Shown one piece after another: positions 10,844-20,474 of a stretch of DNA of 64,000 nt (its first letter is position 1; each line of letters starts with the position of its first letter). The notes beneath the pieces were generated by a model. It saw only the letters and a list, made by a program, of their open reading frames with translations. It did no database searches and was not told the origin of the DNA. The stretch is from Agrypnia vestita (taxonomy: Eukaryota; Arthropoda; Insecta; Trichoptera; Phryganeidae), in the NCBI GenBank assembly GCA_016648135.1, contig JADDOH010005133.1:78455-142454 (forward strand). Reading direction: 5' to 3'. The position numbers and the translations under genes were made by a program.

Positions 10844-11200
10844 CTCTGTTTAAGTTTCACACTAAGCTCAGCGGCTAAATGGATCTATGGGTTTTCCCGA
10901 GAAGTCGGTAATTCTTATTATTAGAAAATCATCACAATGAGATGATTGTTAATTTAAGACAAACGTCGTAAATCGAATGGTAGATTTCAACGAAAATAGA
11001 TCCAAGCGACGTTCCTCGCGGTACAATCCGTCTCTCGTTTGCCCCGCTCCTCCGAGGAGTCGGCTGATCATGGAGCCTAATTTTAGTCTCGAAGGTGAGG
11101 TTATCCAGTCGGCGAGGACTCTCCAGCTTGCCCCCCGCCTCGCCAGATGGCAGTGGAGCTATTCCTGACGCTGCCTGCGCGCGTCGCCAGCGCTCGATTT
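10844..11200 (-). promoter_or_regulatory. Probable 5' leader/promoter region of the GLIS-like gene
   Basis: Directly upstream of the ATG the sequence becomes more GC-rich (about 11000-11190), unlike the AT-rich repeats beyond 11450. No clear TATA box was seen. This is the expected place for the 5' UTR and promoter, but the start of transcription cannot be fixed from sequence. Confidence 0.35.
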
Positions 11201-11534
11201 TTTGTTGGAATCTGTTTTTTTCTTTTGTGTCAGCATAAAAAGCAGCCTCTTGAATGAAAATAATCCCCGCGCTGACCGCATGTACGCAGCATCTGAAAGG
11301 GAACACGTGGCGAATGTAATTCATTTCATTGAAATGGGAAGTATTAAAAGACACATTACGATAACCGCGAGCATTAAAAGATCTCGAGTGCTTTTACGGC
11401 CTAAACGTGGCCGACGGAGACAACGGTGCCATAAACAGAAGTCTTCGAATAATTAACATTATGACATCCTTTATGGATGGCGAATCTGAAGTACATTTGT
11501 TTTTTAATTTTAAATTCTCGAAATCAGTTAAACA

Positions 11535-11940
11535 ACTAGACGTATGTGTGGCAAATCCATGTATGATAGAGTAAAAAATGAAGATATTAGGAATGAATGT
11601 AAAGCTGATCGTAGCATAATACACAGAATAAAAATAGGGTCGCTCAGGTGGTTTGGGCATGTTGAGCGAACGAATGAGGAAAGAATGGTAAGAAAGATAT
11701 ATGATGCAAGTGTTGACGGCGCCAGAAAGAGAGGGCGACCACGGAAGACGTGGCATGACCAGATTAACCAGATACTGGAAGACGGTCCTGTTAGAAGCCT
11801 GAACAACCGTCGAGTTTGCATGCGAAGATGTATGAATGTAGACGAAGCGAAAGTTGCATGTCAGGACAGAAGAGTATGGCGCTCTATCCTCTCTTCCTAC
11901 CCCCGCGGGGAAACGCGTGATGGTAAGTTAGTTAGTTAGA
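11535..11940 (+). pseudogene. RTE-like LINE copy 1b, RT C-terminus with (TTAG)n tail
   Basis: An open frame reads YDRVKNEDIRNECKADRSII, SLRWFGHVERTNEERMVRKI, YDASVDGARKRGRPRKTW, VCMRRCMNVDEAKVACQDRR and SILSSYPRGE. It is the same family as 2372-2960. The 3' end TGATGGTAAGTTAGTTAGTT is the complement of the tail at 2379-2402. 5'-truncated. Confidence 0.88.
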
Positions 11941-12002
11941 ACAAGATTAGTTAAATCGTTACTTCGGAACCAAGTAAAATGAAACAAAACACATAAAAAT
12001 TA

Positions 12003-12420
12003 GTGCTCACTTATGATATCATGTATTTGATTACACATTTTTATCGATTGTTGCGCGGTATGAACGATAATCCTGAAACTATGCGATGCATTGGTTTGTA
12101 TGTTCCTGACCTTAGACATCGTCAGCATAGATTGTTTCACATTCCAATATACAGGACCAACCTGCCGATGGTTATGCCTGTTGGAAGAGCCACAGCTATG
12201 CTGAACAAGATCGCTTTGGGTATTGATATATTCCATGTGTCTGAAGGGATTTTCCGAAGCAGGATTCTCCCACACCTTTGACCAGATTTTATGTTATTTT
12301 TAATTAATTAAATATCGTTATTTGATATATATACTTTCATAATATGCATGCCTTGAAAACTTAGTTTTTTATGTACATATTATTAAATAAATTAAGTTGA
12401 ATACGATACCACGATTTTAA
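12003..12420 (+). pseudogene. LINE (R-type) RT C-terminal fragment and 3' UTR
   Basis: The frame 12003-12281 reads GLYVPDLRHRQHRLFHIPIY, RTNLPMVMPVGRATAMLNKI and a stop at 12279. RHRQHRLFHIPIYRTN is the end block of many LINE reverse transcriptases (RH----F--P--RTN). A second copy of this block is at 34907-35055 and a fragment at 33268-33350. An AT-rich UTR follows. Confidence 0.7.
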
Positions 12421-12427
12421 AAATAAA

Positions 12428-12612
12428 TAGGTCGCCACGAAAAACCCTTTTCTTTTTACGGGATAATATATAGCCTGTAACTAACTTGAAAGTCCATTCT
12501 AAATATTGGTGAAAGAATTTTTGAAATCGGATTAGTAGTTTCGGAGATTACCTCCTACATACAAACTTACGAACTCACAAATTTTACCTCTTTATATTTT
12601 AGTATAGATAGA
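12428..12612 (+). repeat. Interspersed repeat 3' end of the TTTAGTATAGAT type
   Basis: TCGGATTAGTAGTTTCGGAG, ACATACAAACTTACGAAC and CCTCTTTATATTTTAGTATA in this order match a 3' sequence class that is extremely common in insect genomes and is usually attributed to short retroposons. No coding sequence. Confidence 0.5.
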
Positions 12613-13089
12613 TATAGATTTATTTTTCGAGACATCTATAATTGAACGTGGTTTTGCTGAAAGCGTCTAACTTAAAAAACATGGACCAGAGAAAATTTGA
12701 GAAAATAAAACAAAAACCAAATAAACACCTACGTCGAAATTTAATTAATTATTGCATATTTTTTTAAAAGGGCTCATTTTAGAGATATTTTTTTTAATGT
12801 AGTCAATATATATATTACATAAAAAGAAACCCGTGTTTCCCTACCCGCCAAGTTTTCTCCACAACCAGCCACAACCACCCACCGGTGGTTATGGTGGTGG
12901 ATAGCCCTTGGTGTCATATCGAAAATATGCGAGTTTGGTGGGGGTGGCTGTGCGTGGGTGGGAGTGGGTGACGAAAATGTGCTTTCTAGCACATTGTTTT
13001 GTTATGGGAAGGCCGCAAATGCTTCAGAATGTTTCAAAATAGGCGCGCCGACTGTCCGGAAAAACTTGCTCTAGATAGTTCTGGATGGA

Positions 13090-13117
13090 GAAGGTTCTAG
13101 AAAATTCCCGAAAGTTC
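13090..13117. promoter_or_regulatory. Perfect six-unit heat-shock element in H1
   Basis: Six alternating GAA and TTC triplets, each separated by exactly two bases, run from GAA at 13090 to TTC at 13115-13117. Three contiguous units suffice for heat-shock factor trimer binding in animals, so six are a strong predicted site. Whether it is used is unknown. Confidence 0.75.
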
Positions 13118-13185
13118 TATAAGGTTCTAAACTGAGTGGCGAAATGTGTCGGTGTGTCTAGAAGGTTCCTGTACATTCAATAAAT

Positions 13186-13234
13186 TTCTTGAATGTTCTG
13201 GAAGGAGAATGTTCAAGAAGGTTCGCGAAAGTTC
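13186..13234. promoter_or_regulatory. Second HSE cluster in H1 (four-unit plus six-unit array)
   Basis: TTC/GAA alternation with 2-base spacing covers four units at 13186-13203. A second, perfect six-unit array runs 13207-13234, out of register by one inserted block. Together with 13090-13117 this puts about sixteen HSE units into 145 bp. Confidence 0.72.
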
Positions 13235-13908
13235 TACGACGATCCAAACAGTGTACTAAAAATCTACACGTGCGAAGCCGCGCGGGCACAGCTAATTATA
13301 AGATAAAAACTTTTATTTACTAAGATATGACGCTTTTTACTGGTTGGATTCATTCCAAAAAATGTCTAAAGATATTTGGGTTCTATGTTTTATGAATTTG
13401 ATAAAGCATGAACTACAAAGTACTTTCTGAGGCGTAGAAAACGTTCAACTCTCTTAGATGTTTTCTACAATCGTGTAGTAATAGTAAAATTAAAATTTTA
13501 TTTATTTATCAATCGTGTATTAATGGTAAAATTAAAAATTTGTATAATGTGTCCATACCATATGGATGCATACCAATATTTTTTGCCAATTTTTATAAAT
13601 TTGAGGCGGCAGAAAACAGTCAAACCACCTTTTGTTAGTTAAAGAGTTATTTAACGGCGATGGCCGTGTTGATTTTTTATAAATATTGAATTTATAAAAA
13701 ACTATAGCCCTTAGAGCTTGGATGTTTTCAGCACATAAAGATATCGTATTGAGCTGTTCAAACCCGTACATAACACATTTTTAGCATTTTGTTGATTGGA
13801 CGCTTTCTGCATAATGTCGTCCAATTTATATCAATGGTGGGGATAAAATTCAATACCTAATTGTGTTCTTAAAAATGTGAACATACTCAAACAATATTGT
13901 AAAATATA

Positions 13909-14442
13909 CAGGGTGTACCATATCTACCTTACCGGTAGATTACTGCCTATGTTATTTTATTTATTTATTTATTTCTTTTAAATTTATTTATACGTATAAA
14001 TGAGTTATGAGTCTAAAATGTTCAAGCAAACATGACCTAACATCAATAGTTATGGAGATTGCGATATCAAAGTTTGCATTTTTTTTCAATATTTCTGATT
14101 TATTTTTTATAAAAGTTGTACTATCATTACAGTAACTTACATCGATTATGAAAAACTCATTTGCTTCAACACAACTTAAATAAAACGATAAAAACATTGT
14201 AAAACTAAACTTTTCTCAATTTTTGCAAGGTTTTTATCATTTTATTCGAATTTTATTAAAGCGAATGAATTTTTCATAATGATAGTTCAACTTTTTGCAA
14301 AAAATAAGTCAGAAATATTGAAAAAAAAATGAAATCTTTGATATTGCGTATCTCCGTAATTATTGATATTAGGCCTTGGTTGCTTGAACATTGAAGACTC
14401 ATAACATAGGCAGGAATTTCTGCTGCTAGCTCTGGTACACCC
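13909..14442. mobile_element. Foldback element FB1, complete copy (long inverted repeats)
   Basis: It starts CAGGGTGTACCA and ends TGGTACACCCT. Inside, the left arm (GAGTCTAAAATGTTCAAGC ... CAATATTTCTGATTTATTTT) recurs inverted on the right (AATAAGTCAGAAATATTG ... TTGCTTGAACATTGAAGACT). The arms take up most of the 530 bp. No coding sequence. Copies at 19152-19751, 22115-23701 and a half copy at 35075-35262 share both arms. Confidence 0.75.
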
Positions 14443-14465
14443 TAAAAATGTCCTTAGGTTTTCAT

Positions 14466-14578
14466 GGCCGTTCAGAATCTTCTGTGTATAGTTTTCTGGG
14501 ATATTCTGCCGCGTATATGTGACCGTACACGGCAGAATATCCCAGAAAACTATACACAGAAGATACTAGTACACCCTG
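14466..14578. repeat. Inverted pair of Penelope family G ends (about 40-bp arms)
   Basis: ATAGTTTTCTGGGATATTCT in the left arm (about 14477-14517) is mirrored by AGAATATCCCAGAAAACTAT in the right (about 14525-14565), with almost no spacer. The same sequence at 25851-25974 encloses a CTGATGA...GAAAC motif, which links it to PLE 3' ends. Confidence 0.65.
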
Positions 14579-15046
14579 TATACATTTGCAGAACGTCTGA
14601 GCGTTGAAAAAATATAATATATAGGACGTCTGGGCATTAATCCCTGTCGGATACACATTTTATCAGGGCCAGATGAAGGCGTGGGCAATTTTGCAGTAAA
14701 ATTTAATTTTTTAATTAAAACAACGCCATGTTTAGGTATTAGAAATTAGGTAAAGTATTACTAAAAACATTAACCTGTCGTGTGTCGGAGCGCAGATCTG
14801 CCCTCCCTAGACACGTACGCGAATTCGACCTATTTTTCCTGCGTTTATGTGTTTTTAAAGCTTATTATTAGTTGTATCTCAAGTTTTTGAATGAATAAGC
14901 GAGTTCTATTTGTCGAGTAACCTCATTTGCCGCGCAAACCGGACAAAAAATCATTCCAAATGTCGTTTTCGAACCGCGCACTAATTGTGTTACTTATCTG
15001 TTGAATAAAGTGATCTTTTGTTAATAAAAAAGTGTTAAAATCAAGT

Positions 15047-15320
15047 ATTTACTCCCTTTATATTCTCATGGCGTCTGATTGATTGATTGCTTGTCTGACA
15101 AAAAACTTTGGATCTATTTTTAACCCTTTTCCCGTAATCCGATCGAGCTGAAACTTGGCAAGTAGACTCGTGGCGACGATGAAAAAGATCTATCAAATTT
15201 TCATTAAAAAAAATAATTATAGTATAATTTTGGATTTTTCATACAAGTTGTATGGAGATTCCCACGCATATCGGTAGACACAAAACCCGAAAATGAGAAA
15301 GGGAGTATTGTAAAAACTTG
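15047..15320 (-). repeat. Element M, copy 1 (short type, minus strand)
   Basis: It contains the M-family blocks in reverse order: ACTCCCTTTATATTC at one end, the conserved core CTGAAACTTGGCAAGTAGAC and CGTGGCGACGATGAAAAAG, then AAACTTGGTTTTTATGAGT. The family is defined by ten copies in the window; its class is unknown. Confidence 0.7.
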
Positions 15321-15439
15321 GTTTTTATGAGTCACTTTTTTTTATGTTTTGTGATATATTTAGAACGAAAAAATTGAAATACAATATCTTTAGTGTTACT
15401 GCTTCCATGGTTTTATTCGATAAACATGTGTGTACATTT

Positions 15440-16766
15440 CGTCACCCCAGTTCTATGTTGTCGTAAGGTCAAAATCGTCGTTTTTGACTTATTGTGATGG
15501 CGTGAGGCTTTGAGACTTGCTCTACAAATAGCTACAATCCATTTTATCGTACCTACTCTAGTTTCGTCGGTACAGAATTCCGTTTGTCGTATATGCTGAA
15601 ATTTTTCAGTTTGATCAATTCTATCTTGTCGTATGTATCTTACGTTCAAACAATTTTTTTTTAAAAGTTGGTTCTATCTTGTCGTAACATTCAATTTGGG
15701 CTCCCACTTGTCGTATCTGGCCCGGTATATCTTCTAATTCAATTAAAAATTAAAAAATATAACCTGCGAAAAAGTAAAATTAAAGATATTTCAATTAAAA
15801 CGAAAAGACTTTTTGAATTACAGTGCTGGTGGTGATGGGCCATCTTTAATTCCGTATACTCAAATAAATCAATTGAGATACGAACTAAATGATATACTTA
15901 ACATTAAGTACATATAAGACAAACATTGATTTGACATCATTCGTAGATAATAAATTACAAAAACTACATCTGAGACGTGAAAATCCTTTGAAGATTTCCC
16001 ATTTTAAGATGTGCGACCCTTGAGGTGAGTAGGTACTCACGAAAACGTTGATATACAAATGATCCTAATATTATTATTATTATTATTAAGTCTTGAACTG
16101 AGAAAAAAACGTGATCTAGCATCAATGATTTCATACACGCCACCGCACCGGTAGATTAAATATTTTACGAAAATTTACATAAAAATCATTGATTTTGCCT
16201 TTATTATAATTTTTTATTAAGTATTTCTTTATTATTTTCTTATCACCCCAGCAAAAAGCTTCTTTGATCGTGTAAATTATAATTTATTGTAGTATTTTTT
16301 GGTAGAGTTTCGTAAAAATGATTTCATTATCGCTTAGATTAAGTTAAAGCATACTTTAATCAAATCATTTCAATTCTTATATATTTTTTTAAATTAAATC
16401 AATTTTTTCCTGTTATTTTGAACCGAACAATTAATAAAAAAACATTAAAATTACATATTTTTTCCTTTAAATACCAACCGATATTTCAGTTCCATTTTGT
16501 CGTATCGTCAGTTTACGTCGCAATGTCGCGGATGTTTGTCGTATCGTCAATTTTTATCAAACTTTAATATAAAAATTATAAAAAACGGTACCAGGTAAAT
16601 CTATATTTTCTCTTCCAAATGACTTAATAAAAAAATTAGAATATTGTCATTAACTCAGAAAAGAATACTTTTTTTTCATGTAGTTGTAAAATCGATTTCA
16701 AACTTTGAATGCGTTTTTCTCAAAACTGTTGTTTTGACCTTACGACAAGATAGAACTGGGGTGACG
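15440..16766. mobile_element. DNA transposon with 35-bp TIRs and TTGTCGTA subterminal repeats
   Basis: CGTCACCCCAGTTCTATG at 15440 recurs inverted at 16731-16766, with one mismatch in 35 bases, and ATTT flanks both ends as a possible 4-bp target duplication. The subterminal regions hold seven or more copies of TTGTCGTA (for example near 15458, 15590, 15625, 15672, 15706, 16492 and 16535), a pattern like transposase-binding subterminal repeats. No intact transposase ORF lies in its 1.3 kb. Superfamily not recognised. Confidence 0.65.
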
Positions 16767-17089
16767 ATTTCTGACAGTAAATTTCATTACTTATTTTCAT
16801 AATTAATGAATAGGTAATTATTGAAATATAAGTAACTATTGAAGTCTGTGTATTGAGAAACCAAAAACTGTAACTTCTTAGCGATTATTGTTGATTTTTA
16901 CATGAATATAACCATCACAAAAAAGTGACTAAAAAACAGTAATCGTGCGCAAAATTGCGCGGCAGACAGGTTTCGTAACGCGTTACGTACGGCCGACATA
17001 CGACCGGTTAATATTGTAACGAAATGGCAAAAAGTATTACGCACAGAATTCCTCGCAATATGTCAATGACAACAGTAACATTGAAACCT

Positions 17090-17606
17090 CTAGGACCTTC
17101 CAGTACATTCTGAAACACAATACCGCACTCTGGAGTTATCTACATCATTCGAATAATACCTAGAAAGGCCTAGAAGCGACGAGAACCTTCTCCTTAACCG
17201 TAGAAAAATCGAGGAGGTTCGATATCCTAGTTTTTGGATATAAATGGCGCGGATATTGATCGCCGCGCAGAGTTGTCGCGTTGACAGTTCGTTCAGTACG
17301 AAATCGGCCGCGAAGTACTCGCGAGACGACGCTCAGTATGGCCAGTCATGAATTGCGAAGCGATAAATTAAATGAATAATCGAGCGAAGTACCTAATTGG
17401 TGTTGAAAATTAATGCAACAAATACTTCGAGCGAGATTTGGACAAAATTTTTTAGTGAATGTTAAATTCGTGTTACCCAGCGATAATAAAGTATCCATTT
17501 ACTTGTGAAATACTGCAAAATAGTGTAATTTAAAGAAAAGCGTCAAGTTTAATTCGTGTTAAGTGACTGAACACTGAATAATTAATAAATCGCGAATTAA
17601 TTTACA
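17090..17606 (+). promoter_or_regulatory. Penelope-associated leader with TATA box and HSE-like triplets
   Basis: TATAAAT at 17239-17245 lies downstream of scattered GAA/TTC pairs (for example AGAACCTTCTCC near 17188) and upstream of a long A-rich leader. The leader segment near 17505-17590 (GAAATACTGCAAAATAGTG, then TTTAATTCGTGTTAAGTGAC) is clearly related to minus-strand segments at about 55700-55830 and 60270-60370. Its downstream position next to PLE 3' ends suggests it is the 5' leader of a Penelope-like family. The resemblance in layout to a heat-shock promoter is an inference. Confidence 0.5.
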
Positions 17607-17735
17607 ATGTTTTCATCCATTCCTCCCGTGGCCACGACACGTGACAATAATATAAATAGTCAACTAAACTTTGTAAATAAGCCCTCTCTTAAACCTGTTT
17701 CCATTATAAATACTTTGTACCTACGTCATTTATAA
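17607..17735 (+). CDS. Short N-terminal ORF of an internally deleted Penelope-like element (possible)
   Basis: ATG at 17607 after the conserved leader opens 42 codons (MFSSIPPVATTRDNN...). Within 60 bp of the stop the sequence passes into a PLE-type 3' end at 17791. A leader, a start and a 3' end without the RT body suggest an internally deleted copy. The peptide itself was not recognised. Confidence 0.35.
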   Translation: MFSSIPPVATTRDNNINSQLNFVNKPSLKPVSIINTLYLRHL

Positions 17736-17790
17736 CCACGCCATAAATAATCCGTTTATACTTGAACATTAATTTTAGTACGTTCATTGT

Positions 17791-17850
17791 CCTGAAGAAG
17801 GGAGCATCGCACCAGAAAGATGTCGAATTTTTACAATAAAATTTAAGTGT
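17791..17850 (+). mobile_element. Penelope-like 3' end with hammerhead-like motif
   Basis: CCTGAAGAAGGGAGCATCG, then ACCAGAAAGATGTCG and ACAATAAAATTTAAG. The order CTGAAGA, short hairpin, GAAA is shared with other PLE ends; here the hairpin is poorly paired. Confidence 0.5.
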
Positions 17851-17869
17851 CGTTAAAACAAATCGATAT

Positions 17870-18145
17870 CAAAAATAGATATCTCATTATCAATAGTGAC
17901 ATCTGTACTGGATTATGGAAATGACAAAGCTTTCGACTGCAGACGGCGGTAGTAAAAATACAACTCACAACAATTTGTGATGTTAAACATTAATTTAACA
18001 AAAATTTCATAGATGTGGTGGTAGTCTAACACGGGTTTGATTGGTGAATGTTACATTGTGGAAAGTGATCACTTGAGCCAGCCGTAATCTCTATGAACAC
18101 ACAAAAGACTTCCATACCTACTTTCCCATGTAAAAATATAGCATT
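17870..18145. repeat. Foldback FB2 fragment
   Basis: Contains the FB2 blocks GTGATCACTTGAGCCAGCC, CACACAAAAGACTTCCATAC and CTACTTTCCCATG found in fuller copies at 19810-20457, 41745-42520 and 61318-61665. No coding sequence. Confidence 0.5.
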
Positions 18146-18162
18146 TAAGAATAAATTAAATA

Positions 18163-18332
18163 CTATGTTTTAAACCACTTTATCACTATATATTTGTCAA
18201 CAAGTTTCGGTTGGAATCAACCTTCTTCAGGACAATTAAATATAGACTATGATATAGACAGTCTATGTTTAATTGTCCTGAAGAAGGTTGAGTCCAACCG
18301 AAACTAGTTGACAAATATATAGTGGTAAATAT
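18163..18332. repeat. Inverted pair of Penelope-like 3' ends (about 65-bp arms)
   Basis: Left arm (minus strand, about 18235-18170) and right arm (plus, about 18265-18330) each carry CCTGAAGAAGGTTGA followed by CCAACCGAAAC and TTGACAAATATATAGTG. The GGTTG/CAACC hairpin is perfect in both. The spacer is about 30 bp. A wider second inverted repeat (about 18140-18180 against 18635-18680) brackets it together with the adjacent SINE. Confidence 0.7.
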
Positions 18333-18344
18333 ATAGTTTTTTTT

Positions 18345-18532
18345 TTTTGGCTTGTAGCTTGTTGGTCTTGTGGTTAGGACACTCGCCTCGTGATCCAAGG
18401 CTCGCGGATTCGAACCTTACTCCAGACTAACAAGTTAGTTCTATTTTCATAGCACAAGCATTTAGCTTAGTTTGAAAATAGTAAGAATATTGATGTGACA
18501 CGTACTCCGTGTTCGCATCACTATTTAAAAAA
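18345..18532 (+). repeat. tRNA-derived SINE S1 with A-rich end
   Basis: The head GTTGGTCTTGTGGTTAGGAC and GCGGATTCGAACCTTACTCC resemble RNA polymerase III A and B boxes in a tRNA-like layout. The body runs to CCGTGTTCGCATCAC and ends in an A run (about 18526-18538). It has inserted in the arm of a Penelope-derived palindrome. Confidence 0.65.
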
Positions 18533-18538
18533 AAAAAA

Positions 18539-18632
18539 ATATATATATATATATCTATATATATATTTATATATATATATATATAAATATATCTATAATA
18601 TATATATATATATATATATAATATATAATATA
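18539..18632. repeat. (TA)n microsatellite
   Basis: About 90 bp of TA dinucleotides with scattered TC and AA interruptions, following the SINE A tail. Confidence 0.9.
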
Positions 18633-19151
18633 GTGGGTAAAATATAGTTTAAAACACAGTATTTAATTTATTCTTAAATGTCTTACAATGTCAAGCCACA
18701 AAGTGTTTTCTTGCTTTGAAAAATTAAAAATATTGCATCGTCTCTATGAGACATCTATAATAATTTTTGATTAATAATGTCCCCCGGGGGATAAAATCTA
18801 GTATTGTATTCTTGAAAAATTTGGACACATTCTGAAAGTGTCAACTTTTTATTTTTTGAAAAATGTCGGTTGAAGGTTTTTCCGAAGGCTTCGTTTTTTC
18901 GATCCGTCCCTGGATCGTCGGGACATGTGCTCGTGCGCTTCCTCGGGAGCGATCCTGGAACACGACACGAACACTGCACATCGTTTAGGCAAAAAAATGG
19001 CAGATATAATTAGCGACTGCGGCAGAGTGTGGAACATGTGACGGCAGAGTTGCATAAGCGGCATCTGGCCGGAGGCGAACTGCTAAAAACAAGGTTCAAG
19101 GTGCTTTGCCACTGTCGCTGGATGCAAACATATATTCCGCGAAACGAATAT

Positions 19152-19751
19152 ACACGGTTATTTGGAAAGCATTAAATACCTCGCAGGACTATACTTCCGC
19201 CCTGATTATGAGTCGAAAATGTTCAAGCAGCCATGACCTAATATCAACAGTTATGGTGGTATGCGATATATGGATTTGCAGGATGGCCCTGTTGAAACTG
19301 TATAACTTGTATGAGAAGATGTATGATGCCGAAGCAAAAGTGGGGTTCCAGGATAGAAGAGTGTGGCGTTCAATCCTCTCTGGCTACCCCTGCGGGGAAA
19401 CGGCGTGATGATTAGTTAGTTAGCATTTTTTTTCAATATTTCTGACTTATTTTTAAAACGTGGGACTAAAACTACAGTAATTTACATCGAATTCATTCCC
19501 TTTATACAAGTCAAATAAAATAATAAAAACCTTACAATTTATGTAGGGTTTTAATAATTTTATTTAACTTGTATTGAAACAAATTCATTTTTCGCAATCG
19601 ATATAAGTGACTGTAACGATAGTTGAACGTTTTGTAAAAAATAAGTGAGAAATAACTGTTGATATTAGGTAATTGTTTGTACATTTTCGACTCATAATCA
19701 AGGCAGGAATATAGTCCTGCGAGGTTATTAATGTTTTCCAGATAACCCTGT
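19152..19751. mobile_element. Foldback FB1, copy b, interrupted by an RTE end
   Basis: The left arm (GAGTCGAAAATGTTCAAGC, near 19212) and right arm (GTACATTTTCGACTCATAAT, near 19677) are inverted copies. The outer ends are more diverged than in the 13909 copy (GGTTATTTGG / CCAGATAACC). An RTE 3' end lies inside the left arm at 19262-19425 and splits the otherwise conserved GATATC/AAAGTTTGCATTTTT block. Confidence 0.65.
19262..19425 (+). pseudogene. RTE-like LINE copy 1c, last ~40 codons with (TTAG)n tail
   Basis: Reads YEKMYDAEAKVGFQDRRVW, RSILSGYPCGE, then GGCGTGATGATTAGTTAGTT. Same 3' end and TTAG tail as copies 1a and 1b. Severely 5'-truncated and nested in foldback FB1b. Confidence 0.8.
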
Positions 19752-19809
19752 ATAATATTTAGAAAGTCTGCGCGGTAAAGTATTAATAATCGGTTATTTT
19801 TTTAAATTA

Positions 19810-20457
19810 AATACTTAAATTTGTCAATTAGTGTATATTATAGATATCTCACAGAGACGAAACTGTATTAATTATGGGAAAGTAGGTATAGAAGTCATTT
19901 GGGTGTACACAGGACTTATGACCTGTCTTTTTATGGTTGGCTTAAGTGATCACTTTACACAATTGTAACATTCGCCATTTCCACCCATGATAGAATATAC
20001 CATGCTTATTCATTTTTTGGAAGTTGTATATATGTTCAAATTGCGTGGAAAGCTTTCATATATGAGTTGTAAGCGCCTTTTCCATGCGGCCTGTACAAAG
20101 CCATTTTCATTCCCCTAAATCCCCACAGATGTCGCTAATGAGAAAATCTACATTGATTTTTTACGGAATTTTGGGAGCAATATACTTTATTGTGTGTAAT
20201 GAAATTCATCCGAATACTTGCATTACACTAGGATACGCCAGGAAATATTATTTCCAATTTTTGTTAAATTCCTTTTTACCAGTATTTACAATTCAGAATA
20301 TTTTGAGTTTGTTCAAATCTTTCAGAACAGTGCTGGATTTATGTCACATTAATACAGTTTCGTCTCTGTGAGATATCTATAATATACACTAATTGATTAA
20401 TAATGTCTCTGTGACATAAATCCAGCACTGTTCTGAAAGATTTCAACAAACTCAAAG
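19810..20457. mobile_element. Foldback/MITE FB2, copy a
   Basis: Ends and internal blocks such as ATATTATAGATATCTCACAG, GGTTGGCTTAAGTGATCAC, AGATGTCGCTAATGAG and CAGAACAGTGCTGGATTTAT occur in several copies. CAGCACTGTTCTGAAAG at the right end mirrors CTTTCAGAACAGTGCTG within the element, and the CTCTGTGAGATATCTATAAT segments are inverted around 20360. An open frame at 20084-20371 lies entirely inside the repeat and is not a gene. Confidence 0.6.
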
Positions 20458-20474
20458 TATTCTGAACTTAAATT

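Larger units (their letters stand above)
12821..13296 (+). mobile_element. Helitron-like non-autonomous element H1 with heat-shock-element arrays
   Basis: The start AAAAAGAAACCCGTGTTTCC and the end GAAGCCGCGCGGGCACAGCT delimit a unit found five times in the window (also 36446-36920 minus, 44147-44515 minus, 48250-48712 plus, 58354-58665 plus). The GC-rich hairpin-capable terminus before CTA resembles a Helitron 3' end. The first half holds a GTGGGTGGTTGTG/CCACCACC segment. The second half is dominated by GAA/TTC triplets at 2-base spacing. No coding capacity. The Helitron assignment is inferred from the 3' end only. Confidence 0.6.
14774..17007. mobile_element. piggyBac-like non-autonomous element with two nested insertions
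   Basis: TTAA at 14770-14773 is followed by CCTGTCGTGTGTCGG. At the other end CCGACATACGACCGG is followed by TTAA at 17008-17011. TTAA duplications are diagnostic for piggyBac-type elements, and the 15-bp inverted ends match at 13 positions. The 2.23 kb span contains an M repeat (15047-15320) and a separate inverted-repeat transposon (15440-16766), leaving about 630 bp of original element without coding capacity. Confidence 0.65.

Noticed and set aside
17090..17250. A genuine hsp70 gene promoter
   Set aside because: The layout is similar, but no heat-shock protein coding follows and related leaders occur next to Penelope ends, so an element promoter is more likely.
20084..20371. 95-codon plus-strand ORF
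   Set aside because: Lies entirely inside the FB2 foldback repeat and is broken in other copies.
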